Part shown: positions 24,573 to 35,700 of the stretch, one piece after another | How the letters are laid out: each line of letters begins with the position of its first letter | Position numbering within the stretch: the stretch's first letter is position 1 | Assembly (NCBI RefSeq): GCF_964340395.1 | Contig: NC_135557.1 | Location: forward strand, 3,853,216 to 3,917,215 | Source: Glandiceps talaboti | Lineage: Eukaryota > Hemichordata > Enteropneusta > Spengelidae | DNA: 64,000 nucleotides | Reading direction: 5' to 3' | Notes under the pieces: model-generated | Told to the model about the DNA's origin: nothing | What the model saw: the letters and a program-made list of their open reading frames with translations, nothing else | Database searches by the model: none | Program-made: the position numbers and the translations under genes

Positions 24573-24675
24573 ATGGAAAGGCCGGGTGAGAACGTTGCAA
24601 CTACAGAGGTGGCCCAAGTACTAACATCTTATCCTGACATTCAAGAAGCTATTGTATATGGAGTTATGGTCCCAG
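24573..24675 (+). CDS. SLC27-family (FATP/very-long-chain acyl-CoA synthetase) penultimate exon
   Basis: Fatty-acid transport proteins activate long and very-long fatty acids to CoA thioesters at membranes. This exon lies between a TGTAG acceptor and the donor CCCAG/GTGAGA and encodes ENVATTEVAQVLTSYPDIQE followed by AIVYGVMVPG, the start of the C-terminal AMP-binding subdomain. The last base is the first of a glycine codon completed by the exon at 25,733. Family members read WKGEN at the start. Here TGGAAAGG is followed by CCGGG before TGAGAAC, so five bases appear inserted: reading on from the Trp codon meets a stop, while the frame that matches the family begins MERPGEN. Either the acceptor lies a few bases further in, this is a sequence error, or the gene is damaged. 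Earlier exons, including the AMP-binding motif, were not found upstream. Confidence 0.75.
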
Positions 24676-25732
24676 GTGAGAACTTTTCTGTTTTAAGTTA
24701 GTACAAAAGCAGCTTAAATTTCCATTCTCACAAGCCAGGGCATACTTTTCCACAGATGCGGCAATGACAAATACTATACCCTTGTCTTGGAAAGTGCCGT
24801 AAAGAGGCCAGTCTCTACGTCTACGACGATGTGTGATTTCCGACTAGTTTCGCACCCCAGTAGGCATTTTGAAAGATAATGTAGATTCAAAGTTACTGTG
24901 TAAACGTGGTTACCTTGGTGTTCGGCTGATGGGACATAGCATTTCTTGAAACACCCTATCAGACCCTTCAACTGCAAAGTAAACAATTCTATAGGTTCCA
25001 CGCACAGTTGGGATGTAGATAGGCACAGCTAAGTGATTATATCAGGTGGAAAGTAAAAAGTTGAAACCAGTAACCTAAAACCATCAAGTCCACGTATAAT
25101 CGTTTCAGCAATAGACTGTTTCTACTGCATTGGTAAAGAATAGCAATGGATATCACTTATCAATGTGACGAGGTAAAGGATCCTGTAGTCTCTGTGTTAT
25201 TATTAGTTTGGATTTGATATATATCTTTATGCAAAATAGACCACGTCCCATGAGTGAAACGCCAAGGTAACCTCGGGTTGTACTGTGTGAAAAGCCATAA
25301 GAACTTTACGATATTCCCATAAAAGACTTGTCTATGGCATATTTTTTAGTGAGCTTTGCTATATTGGAGTCTGACGAGGGCATTCATATTCTATAAACAC
25401 AAATTGGATGATGGAGATTTAATCTAATTATTTAAATTTAATACATTCAATTCTAAACTTTTTTCATAACCTTTCTGGAGAATATTGTAGTCTATTCTGA
25501 TTATTTCGACGACAACATAGCAGACGTTATGACTGACACGATGTTTCTCCAGTCGTTGGTGGCGCGCTACTCGCTCTCCGCTTAGGTAAGTTAATGTGCG
25601 ATTTTACAATCTAGATCATTTGTAATTGTAGACATCACTTTACTCGGACAACTTCACCTTGATGAGGTATTTCATTTGCCACGTCTTGAATATCACCTAA
25701 GTTTACAAATGTCTGATTCTTTTTTATTTCAG

Positions 25733-26037
25733 GTCATAATGGCCGTGCTGGGATGGCTGCAGTGGTTCTCAAAGACACCGACAACTTTAACTTTGATAAG
25801 TTTTATTCGTTCATATATTCCAAACTTCCACCCTACGCCTGTCCTAAGTTCATTCGGATACGACAGACCCTTGACACAACGGGTACGTTCAAATACACCA
25901 ACACAGACCTCATGAAAGAGGGATTTAACCCGACTACTGTCCAAAATGTATATGTTGTTGATAGTGACAAAAAGAGTTACAATTGTTTGGATAAAGACAA
26001 GTACAAAGATGTCGTGGTTGGTGCAGCTCGTTTGTGA
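25733..26037 (+). CDS. SLC27-family terminal exon
   Basis: A T-rich tract ending TTTCAG precedes GTCATAATGGCC. The split glycine is followed by HNGRAGMAAVVL, then LPPYACPKFIRI, TGTFKYTNTDLMKEGFNP and a C-terminal YVVDSDKKSYNCLD, ending in GAARL and TGA (26,035-26,037). This is the C-terminal domain typical of FATP/ACSVL proteins (GHEGRAGMA..., LP.YA.P.FIR, TGTFK, EGFNP), about 100 residues, the usual length to the C-terminus. It is unbroken. The lysine in TGTFK is in the segment that contacts the substrate in acyl-CoA synthetases. The phase joins exactly to the exon at 24,573-24,675 across an intron of 1,057 bp. Which vertebrate paralogue it is closest to cannot be told from this part. Confidence 0.9.
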
Positions 26038-26124
26038 GACTTGTTCAATTCGCCGAGATATATTGCTCGAGTAATGCAAAGACAGTGATATTTTTAAAAG
26101 GATAACCAGATGACGAAAGGGGGA

Positions 26125-26400
26125 AATAAAAACGTTTATGCAAACAATTATCAAGATAAAGATTGCTGTTGAAGTTAGACTGATCAAACATGATAGTTAA
26201 ATATAGCATGGTAATTCAACCTCATCGATAATACACTGACTGTATTATGCCTATGTTATTGGGGTAATATATATCGTGTATCGGACTACCTATGTCATCG
26301 TTCAAAATAATGTGACAACTCAAACAAAGTTACACATAAAGTCAGATCATTTACATACAAAGTAACATGAATTGGTTCATAATTATGTCTTTTTAATAAA
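26125..26400 (+). promoter_or_regulatory. Polyadenylation signals after SLC27
   Basis: AATAAA at 26,125-26,130, 88 bases after the stop codon, and again at 26,395-26,400. Either could end the transcript. Confidence 0.5.
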
Positions 26401-26495
26401 ATATGCAAATTCGATTTACAATTAACATCATTATTGTCTCCTGTGAATTGTGAAACGGTGACTGCATGTATAATTCTTGTCAGCTGAGAGAGTCA

Positions 26496-26633
<138 letters not shown>

Positions 26634-26878
26634 GGTAAACGAATTACTCCTAGTTATCAAGTTTAATCAATGGTTTGGACATTGTCAGGGTATAAGTATG
26701 TCATGCGATCAAATGCAAGCGCACGTGATACACGTCACTTCTGGAACCGAGGTTGTAAACAAACGCGCAATCATTGAAGTGTTACAAATTGCAAAAATCA
26801 ATTTATTTACGTCATTTATATTTATTAAAATGAAAATATGTCACAGTGGTTTACAAGTCGCAGGTCACAGTTGTGCAG

Positions 26879-27003
26879 CTTGCAGTTATGGAAGTCGCAG
26901 GTTGCAGTTGTGCAGGTCGCAGGTCGCATGTCGTAATCGGATTTCCATAGTATCTAACGCAAATGACGTGAATTGTTTTGCCAAATATAGTTATGTACTT
27001 CCT
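26879..27003 (-). repeat. Right arm of the 125-bp inverted repeat
   Basis: Reverse complement of 24,050-24,172, including CCGATTACGACATGCGACCT and the GCGACCT repeats. The outer end abuts the partial palindrome at 27,004. Confidence 0.85.
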
Positions 27004-27089
27004 GTTTTGACCAGCTATCGCTCGTGCATATATTTCGTTCACTGGTCAAAACGTCTTGGTATACCATCCCCAGGGGTGGTTTATTGCTT
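27004..27089. repeat. Truncated palindrome (P0) capping TATAG array 1
   Basis: GTTTTGACCAG at 27,004 pairs with CTGGTCAAAAC at 27,042. The stretch CTATCGCTCGTGCATATA between them is the complement of the left arm of the full palindrome at 28,952. It continues GGTATACC, a CCATCCCCAGGGGTGG hairpin and TTTATTGCTTAAG, then the TATAG array begins. Compared with the full version, one side of the main stem is shortened. Confidence 0.8.
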
Positions 27090-28068
27090 AAGTATAGTAA
27101 TAATATTATAGTACAGTACAGTACAGTACTGTATTGTATAGTATAGTATTGTATTGTATTGTATTGTATTGTATTGTATAGTATAGTATAGTATTGTATT
27201 GTATTGTATTGTATTGTATAGTATAGTATAGTATTGTATTGTATTGTATAGTATAGTATAGTATAGTATAGTATAGTATAGTATAGTATAGTATAGTATA
27301 GCATAGCATAGTATAGTATAGTATAGTGCAGTGCAGTATTGTATAGTATAGTATAGTATAGTATAGTATAGTATAGTATAGTATAGTATAGTATAGTATA
27401 GTATAGTATAGTATAGTATAGTATAGTATAGTATAGCATAGCATAGCATAGCATAGCATAGTATAGTATAGTGCAGTGCAGTATTGTATAGTATAGTATA
27501 GTATAGTATAGTATAGTATAGTATAGCATAGTATAGTATAGTATAGTATAGTATAGTATAGTATAGTATAGTATAGTATAGTATAGTATAGTGCAGTGCA
27601 GTATTGTATTGTATAGTATAGTAAGGTATAGTATAGTACAGTGCAGTATTGTATTGTATAGTATAGTATAGTATAGTATAGTATTGTATTGTATAGTATA
27701 GTATAGTATAGTATAGTATAGTATAGTATAGTATAGTATATTATAGTATAGTATAGTATAGTATAGTATAGTATAGTATAGTATAGTATAGTATAGTATA
27801 GTATAGTATAGTATAGTATAGTATAGTATAGTATAGTATAGTATAGTATAGTATAGTATAGTATAGTGCAGTGCAGTATTGTATTGTATAGTATAGTAAG
27901 GTATAGTATAGTACAGTGCAGTATTGTATTGTATAGTATAGTATAGTATAGTATTGTATAGTATAGTATAGTATAGTATAGTATAGTATAGTATAGTATA
28001 GTATAGTATAGTATAGTATAGTATAGTATAGTATAGTATAGTATAGTATAGTATAGTATATTATACCA
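27090..28068 (+). repeat. TATAG pentamer array 1
   Basis: About 980 bp of TATAG with blocks of TATTG, TACAG, TGCAG and CATAG variants. A variant string containing GTAAGGTATAG recurs 275 bp apart (27,621 and 27,896), so variants spread as larger blocks. The right end passes into TATATTATACCAGTATATTG, the inverted form of the sequence left of the palindrome at 28,952. Long minus-strand open frames (Tyr-Thr-Ile-Leu-Tyr repeats) exist only because the unit lacks stops on that strand. Confidence 0.97.
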
Positions 28069-28951
28069 GTATATTGATGGTGGAAATCGAGGGATCTGAT
28101 TGGTCTAGACATCGAACTAGCGCGTCTAAAACGAGTGATAATGCACTGCTGGTACGATAATGCACTGCTGGCACGCGTCCAAATTTTGTTCGTCTGCACG
28201 AGCGTTGAGTTGTAGTCCGCCGTGATACTGATAGTGAACTCTTCGAATTGTCAGAGGAGGATTTTCTCTCAATGAGACAATATTTTATGAGAAATTATGA
28301 AGGAAATTTCGAAAGCAACCCAGTCATCGCGTATTTGTTCAAATCATCGCCTACTACATGTACTAAGGTCAAGGCGCTAGGCATGCACGTCCCAGCCTCG
28401 GCGCGGCTGGAGTGGAAACATTGGTGAGCTGTCCTGTCCTGTCATAAAAATGAAGCAAGTGAAAGAGGTTACACTGGCCGACTTACCATTAATCTAAATA
28501 GAAATTTGTCTGGGATCCTGTCCTAGATTATCAGTCATCAATCCGAGAGGGAAATCCTCAAACCCGAAAATCTACTGATGTAACTTCCAGTAATATAAAT
28601 ACATTGTAAATATCAACCTGTCTATCATTTCACTGAGTCGCCAATTCGGCCGGGAACGATCGAAGCACGCTGTATTCAATAAACCACTTCAAGTTTATAC
28701 CTTGAGTCAAACAGGTTGTTTATTCATCACTGTGCACTTTTAATGAGCCGATCAATGAACAGATTATCCCTAGAAACGACGAGCAGATAAATAAATCCAG
28801 TCGCTGCACGACGTTCACATTGAGGCCAAGATCAGCTGTCTTGAAAAGCAGCGTATTGTTATGCAAATTAGACACAGAGGCGCATATGAAACGAGAAAAC
28901 GTTAGTTCTTATCTTGTTTCCGATATTTTCAATATACTGGTATAATATAAT
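28069..28951. other. Spacer between the two TATAG arrays
   Basis: It is bounded by inverted copies of ATACTGGTATAATATA (28,058-28,077 and about 28,932-28,948). The interior is more mixed in composition than the flanks, with a direct repeat GATAATGCACTGCTGG at about 28,136 and 28,156. No protein family or RNA gene recognised. Confidence 0.5.
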
Positions 28952-29095
28952 AGCGATAAACCACTCCCTGGGGAAGGTATACCAAGAGGTTTTGACCAGT
29001 GAACGAAATATATGCACGAGCGATAGCGAGTGCATATATTGAGTTCACTGGTCAAAACCGAGTGGTATACCATCCCCAGGGGGTGGTTTATTGCT
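28952..29095. repeat. T-shaped palindrome P1, left cap of TATAG array 2
   Basis: Main stem GGTTTTGACCAGTGAAC / GTTCACTGGTCAAAACC and ATATATGCAC / GTGCATATAT, with loop GAGCGATAGCGAG near 29,023. Both feet carry a small C/G hairpin (around 28,961-28,977 and 29,071-29,087) between GGTATACC and the end sequence AGCGATAAA / TTTATTGCT. Three hairpins on a closing stem give a T shape. Unpaired positions in the main stem are AAGAG opposite CGAGT, and GAA opposite TGA. Confidence 0.85.
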
Positions 29096-31576
29096 TAAGT
29101 ATAGTATAGTATAGTATAGTACAGTATAGTATAGTATAGTATAGTATAGTACATTATTGTATTGTATAGTATAGTATAGTATAGCATAGTATAGTATAGT
29201 ATAGTACAGTACAGTATTGTATTGTATAGTATATAGTATAGTATAGTATAGTGCAGTGCAGTATTGTATTGTATAGTATAGTATAGTATAGTATAGTATA
29301 GTATAGTATAGTATAGTGCAGTGCAGTATTGTATTGTATAGTATAGTATAGTATAGTATAGTACAGTACAGTACAGTATAGTATAGTATAGTATAGTATA
29401 GTATAGTATAGTATAGTACAGTACAGTATTGTATTGTATAGTATAGTATAGTATAGTATAGTATAGTATAGTATAGTATAGTATAGTATAGTATAGTATA
29501 GCATAGTACAGTGCAGTATTGTATAGTATAGTATAGTATAGTATAGTACAGTATAGTATAGTATAGTATAGTATAGTATTGTATAGTACAGTATAGTATA
29601 GTACAGTATAGTATAGTATTGTATAGTATAGTATAGTATAGTATAGTATAGTATAGTATAGTATAGTATAGTATAGTATAGTATAGTATAGTATAGTATA
29701 GTATAGTATAGTATAGTATAGTATAGTATAGCACAGTACAGTACTGTATTGTATAGTGTAGTATAGTATAGTATAGTATAGTATAGTATAGTATAGTATA
29801 GTATAGTATAGTATAGTATAGTATAGTATAGTATATAGTATAGTATAGTATAGTATAGTATAGTATAGTATAGTATAGTATAGTATAGTATAGTACAGTA
29901 CAGTACAGTACAGTACAGTACAGTACAGTACAGTACAGTACAGTACAGTACAGTACAGTACAGTACTGTATAGTATAGTATAGTATAGTACAGTACAGTA
30001 CAGTACAGTACAGTACAGTACAGTACAGTATAGTACAGTACAGTATTGTATAGTATAGTATAGTATAGTATAGTATAGTATAGTATAGTATAGTATAGTA
30101 CAGTACAGTACAGTATTGTATAGTATAGTATAGTATAGTATAGTATAGTAAAGTATAGTATAGTATAGTATAGTATAGTATAGTATAGTATAGTACAGTA
30201 CAGTATTGTATAGTATAGCATAGCATAGTATAGTATAGTATAGTACAGTACAGTATTGTATAGTATAGTATAGTATAGTATAGTATAGTATAGTATAGTA
30301 TAGTATAGTATAGTATAGTATAGTATAGTATAGTACAGTACAGTATTGTATAGTATAGCATAGCATAGCATAGCATAGTATAGTATAGTATAGTATAGTA
30401 TAGTATAGTATAGTATAGTATAGTATAGTACAGTACAGTATTGTATAGTATAGCATAGTATAGTATAGTATAGTATAGTACAGTACAGTATTGTATAGTA
30501 TAGTACAGTACAGTACAGTACAGTGTAGTGTAGTGTAGTGTAGTGTAGTGTAGTGTAGTGTAGTATAGTATAGTATAGTATAGTATAGTATAGTATAGTA
30601 TAGTATAGTATAGTATAGTATAGTACAGTACAGTACTGTATTGTATAGTATAGTATAGTATAGTACAGTATAGTATAGTATAGTATTGTATAGTATAGCA
30701 TAGTATAGTATAGTATAGTATAGTATAGTATAGTATAGTACAGTACAGTATTGTATAGTACAGTATTGTATAGTATAGCATAGTATAGTATAGTATAGTA
30801 TAATATAGTATAGTACAGTACAGTATTGTATAGTATAGTATAGTATTGTATAGTATAGCATAGTATAGTATAGTATAGTATAGTACAGTACAGTACTGTA
30901 TTGTATAGTATAGTATAGCATAGTATAGTATAGTATAGTATAGTATAGTATAGTACAGTATAGTATAGTACAGTATTGTATAGTATAGCATAGTATAGTA
31001 TAGTATAGTATAGTATAGTATAGTATAGTATAGTATAGTATAGTATAGTATAGTATAGTACAGTACAGTATTGTATAGTATAGCATAGTATAGTATAGTA
31101 TAGTATAGTACAGTACAGTATTGTATAGTATAGTACAGTACAGTACAGTACAGTATAGTATAGTGTAGTGTAGTGTAGTGTAGTGTAGTATAGTATAGTA
31201 TAGTATAGTATAGTATAGTATAGTATAGTATAGTATAGTATAGTATAGTATAGTATAGTATAGTATAGTATAGTATAGTATAGTACAGTACAGTACTGTA
31301 CTGTATAGTATAGTATAGTATAGTACAGTACAGTACTGTATAGTATAGTACAGTACAGTACAGTACAGTACAGTACAGTACAGTACAGTACAGTACAGTA
31401 TAGTACAGTACAGTACTGTATAGTATAGTATAGTATAGTATAGTATAGTATAGTATAGTATAGTATAGTACAGTACAGTATTGTATAGTATAGCATAGCA
31501 TAGTATAGTATAGTATAGTACAGTACAGTATTGTATAGTATAGTATAGTATAGTATAGTATAGTATAGTATAGTTA
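29096..31576 (+). repeat. TATAG pentamer array 2
   Basis: About 2.48 kb of TATAG with ordered variant blocks (TACAG, TATTG, CATAG, TGTAG). The pattern at 30,421-30,545, including a TGTAG block, recurs at 31,051-31,175, exactly 630 bp (126 units) away. The left edge is TTGCTTAAG and the right edge TTAAGCAA, so the array is framed by inverted copies of the same edge. Apparent minus-strand reading frames above 800 codons in all three frames are repeat artefacts. Confidence 0.97.
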
Positions 31577-31718
31577 AGCAATAACCCCCGCCGAAGGCGG
31601 GTATACACAAGATTTTGGTACAATTCGCGACATATAGCACGAGCCGAATGGCGAGTGCTATATGGAGCGAATTGTACCAAATTCGAGTGTATACCCGCCT
31701 TCGGAGGGAGTTATTGCT
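31577..31718. repeat. T-shaped palindrome P2, right cap of TATAG array 2
   Basis: Same plan as P1 but mostly different bases: main stem TTTGGTACAATTCG / CGAATTGTACCAAA, then CATATAGCAC / GTGCTATAT, loop GAGCCGAATGGCGAG, feet with hairpins CCCGCCGAAGGCGGG and CCCGCCTTCGGAGGG, GTATAC on both sides, ends AGCAATAA / TTATTGCT. Unpaired AAGA faces TCGAGT, as in P1. The outer flank CTATTATATTATA mirrors that of P1. Confidence 0.85.
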
Positions 31719-32612
31719 ATTATATTATATCAAAATGTGTGTCTATTTCTTCTAAATGTGATTCTGTGGTTATTTATATGCCCGAAAAGGTGAATTCGCA
31801 CGTACAGAAAAAGATCGTCGGTAATACATCGTCGGGAACGAGCATATTTTAATGAGTGGATACGTTCATGTAGCCCCCACACACACTGCATGAACACAAA
31901 CCATACACTGCATTGCAATGCATTGCATTACATTGATAAATTACTTTATTTACATCATATAACGCATAACGAAAACGCATTGAAAACTAGCAACAAAGAA
32001 AATGGGGCAAGAGGTCAAAGAAAGTAACAATTTTGTTTGGATATTTACATAAGAACAATACAATCTTGTACACTGCTAAAAATAGATGTCTCGGCATTGA
32101 ATCAGTTGAATCGTAGAAAGCGCGAGACAGTAAATCAGAGACGCGACGTTACACAGTCTACTTTAATTTAATGGATAACAAATTGAACATTGACTGAACC
32201 TGAAAATGTACAGTTTTGAAATAATCCTGACGCACCTTGACTGATGGTTAAAAGTTAAATCGGTGTTGCTTGATTAAACGCGTAACGAGAGTAGGACGCT
32301 GAGACGGCTCGTTGCATGGGGAGAACTTGTACCTTATCAGTGATTTTGAAGCCACTGATCGATCGTTACTTTCGATCGCAAGGTCATCAGTGGAATTATT
32401 TGGACTACGTATCTGTAACCCAAACTATTGTACAGGATACCTGACACACCTTTCCTCTGGGGAAGTGTTAACTTATTGGTATAAGAACGAACACATTCAG
32501 CTTGTATGTACTATTCATATGCTAGTTTAGGGGCCCATTTTACCACTGCCAGCCGTGGTAAAATGTGATTTTACCACAGTTATTATCCAATCAGAATGGC
32601 GCATAGTAGCAT
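31719..32612. other. Spacer with two foldback sites
   Basis: No gene recognised. At 32,352-32,393 an interrupted palindrome joins CCACTGATCGATCG to CGATCG and ATCAGTGG. At 32,536-32,565 there is a perfect 11-bp hairpin CATTTTACCAC / GTGGTAAAATG. A 72-codon open frame at 32,312-32,530 crosses the first palindrome and has no family resemblance. Confidence 0.5.
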
Positions 32613-32723
32613 GATATAATATAATATAGTATAGTATAGTATAGTGCAGTGCAGTATTGTATTGTATAGTATAGTATAGTATAGTATAGTATAGTATAGT
32701 ATAGTATAGTATAGTGCAGTGCA
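32613..32723 (+). repeat. TATAG pentamer array 3, short
   Basis: About 20 TATAG units with TGCAG and TATTG variants, preceded by ATAATATAATA. It ends GTGCAGTGCAGTACTGC and continues without a gap into the 47-bp satellite. Confidence 0.9.
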
Positions 32724-35700
32724 GTACTGCTATTACCAGGTGCTAGTATTCAATTCCCCCATTTCTTGTAGTAGTGCTATTACAGGGTGCTAGTATTGAA
32801 TTCCCACATTTCTTGCAATAGTGCTATTACCAGGTGCTAGTATTCAATTCCCCCATTTCTTGTAGTAGTGCTATTACAGGGTGCTAGTATTCAATTTCCA
32901 CATTTCTTGTAGTAGTGATATTACCGAGTGCTAGTATTCAATTCCCCCATTTCTTGTAGTAGTGCTATTACCGGGTGCTAGTATTCAATTCCCCCATTTC
33001 TTGTAGTAGTGCTATTACAGGGTGCTAGTATTCAATTCCCACATTTCTTACAATAGTGCTATTACCGAGTGCTAGTATTCAATTCCCACATTTCTTGCAA
33101 TAGTGCTATTATCGGGTGCTAGTATTCAATTCCCACATTTCTTGTAGTAGTGCCATTACCGAGTGCTATTATCGGGTGCTAGTATTCAATTCCCACATTT
33201 CTTGCAATAGTGCTATTACCGAGTGCTAGTATTCAATTCCCACATTTCTTGTAGTAGTGCTATTACCGAGTGCTAGTATTCAATTCACCCATTTCTTGTA
33301 GTAGTGCTATTACAGGGTGCTAGTATTCAATTCCCACATTTCTTACAATAGTGCTATTACAGGGTGCTAGTATTCAATTCCCACATTTCTTACAATAGTG
33401 CTATTACAGGGTGCTAGTATTCAATTCCCACATTTCTTACAATAGTGCTATTACAGGGTGCTAGTATTCAATTCCCACATTTCTTGCAATAGTGCTATTA
33501 CAGGGTGCTAGTATTCAATTCACCCATTTCTTGTAGTAGTGCTATTACAGGGTGCTAGTATTCAATTCCCACATTACTTGTAGTAGTGCTATTACAGGGT
33601 GCTAGTATTCAATTCCCACATTTCTTGCAATAGTGCTATTACCGGGTGCTAGTATTCAATTCACCCATTTCTTGCAATAGTGCTATTACAGGGTGCTAGT
33701 ATTCAATTCACCCATTTCTTGTAGTAGTGCTATTACAGGGTGCTAGTATTCAATTCCCCCATTTCTTGTAGTAGTGCTATTACCGGGTGCTAGTATTCAA
33801 TTCCCACATTTCTTACAATAGTGCTATTACTGGGTGCTAGTATTCAATTCCCACATTTCTTGTAGTAGTGCTATTACAGGGTGCTAGTATTCAATTCCCC
33901 CATTTCTTGTAGTAGTGCTATTACTGGGTGCTAGTATTCAATTCCCACATTTCTTGTAGTAGTGCTATTACTGGGTGCTAGTATTCAATTCCCCCATTTC
34001 TTGTAGTAGTGCTATTACAGGGTGTAGTATTCAATTCCCCCATTTCTTGTAGTAGTGCTATTACCGGGTGCTAGTATTCAATTCCCCCATTTCTTGTAGT
34101 AGTGCTATTACTGGGTGTAGTATTTAATTCCCACATTTCTTGCAATAGTGCTATTACCGGGTGCTAGTATTCAATTCCCCCATTTCTTACAATAGTGCTC
34201 TTACCGGGTGCTAGTATTCAATTCCCACATTTCTTGTAGTAGTGCTATTACCTGGTGCTAGTATTCAATTCCCACATTTCTTGCAATAGTGCTATTACCA
34301 GGTGTAGTATTCAATTCCCCCATTTCTTGTAGTAGTGCTATTACAGGGTGCTAGTATTCAATTCCTACATTTCTTACAATAGTGCTATTACTGGGTGCTA
34401 GTATTCAATTCCCACATTTCTTACAATAGTGCTATTACAGGGTGCTAGTATTCAATTCCCACATTTCTTGTAGTAGTGCTATTACAGGGTGCTAGTATTC
34501 AATTCCCACATTTCTTGTAGTAGTGCTATTACTGGGTGCTAGTATTCAATTCCCACATTTCTTACAATAGTGCTATTACAGGGTGCTAGTATTCAATTCC
34601 CACATTTCTTACAATAGTGCTATTACCGGGTGCTAGTATTCAATTCCCACATTTCTTACAATAGTGCTATTACCAGGTGCTAGTATTCAATTCCCACATT
34701 ACTTGTAGTAGTGCTATTACAGGGTGCTAGTATTCAATTCCCACATTTCTTGTAGTAGTGCTATTACAGGGTGCTAGTATTCAATTCCCACATTTCTTGT
34801 AGTAGTGCTATTACCGAGTGCTATTACCGAGTGCTAGTATTTAATTCCCCCATTTCTTGTAGTAGTGCTATTACCGAGTGCTAGTATTCAATTCCCCAAT
34901 TTCTTGTAGTAGTGCTATTACAGGGTGCTAGTATTCAATTCCCACATTTCTTGCAATAGTGCTATTACCAGGTGCTAGTATTCAATTCCCACATTTCTTA
35001 CAATAGTGCTATTACCGGGTGCTAGTATTCAATTCCCACATTTCTTACAATAGTGCTATTACCGGGTGCTAGTATTCAATTCCCACATTTCTTACAATAG
35101 TGCTATTACCGGGTGCTAGTATTCAATTCCCACATTTCTTGTAGTAGTGCTATTACTGGGTGCTAGTATTCAATTCCCACATTTCTTGTAGTAGTGCTAT
35201 TACCGGGTGCTAGTATTCAATTCCCACATTTCTTACAATAGTGCTATTACCGGGTGCTAGTATTCAATTCCCACATTTCTTACAATAGTGCTATTACCGG
35301 GTGCTAGTATTCAATTCCCACATTTCTTACAATAGTGCTATTACCGGGTGCTAGTATTCAATTCCCACATTTCTTGTAGTAGTGCTATTACAGGGTGCTA
35401 GTATTCAATTCCCACATTTCTTGTAGTAGTGCTATTACCGGGTGCTAGTATTCAATTCCCACATTTCTTGTAGTAGTGCTATTACAGGGTGCTAGTATTC
35501 AATTCCCACATTTCTTGTAGTAGTGCTATTACAGGGTGCTAGTATTGAATTCCCACATTTCTTGCAATAGTGCTATTACCAGGTGCTAGTATTCAATTCC
35601 CACATTTCTTACAATAGTGCTATTACCGGTTGCTAGTATTCAATTCCCACATTTCTTACAATAGTGCTATTACCAGGTGCTAGTATTCAATTCCCACATT

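Noticed and set aside
25729-26187. 152-codon minus-strand frame
   Set aside because: It is antisense to the SLC27 last exon, which has clear family motifs.
26954-28199. Minus-strand frames of 117-191 codons
   Set aside because: They come from the same pentamer artefact in TATAG array 1, with random flanking codons.
29045-31680. Minus-strand reading frames of 818-861 codons in all three frames
   Set aside because: They are translations of the TATAG pentamer (Tyr-Thr-Ile-Leu-Tyr repeats). All three frames are open because the unit has no stop on that strand.
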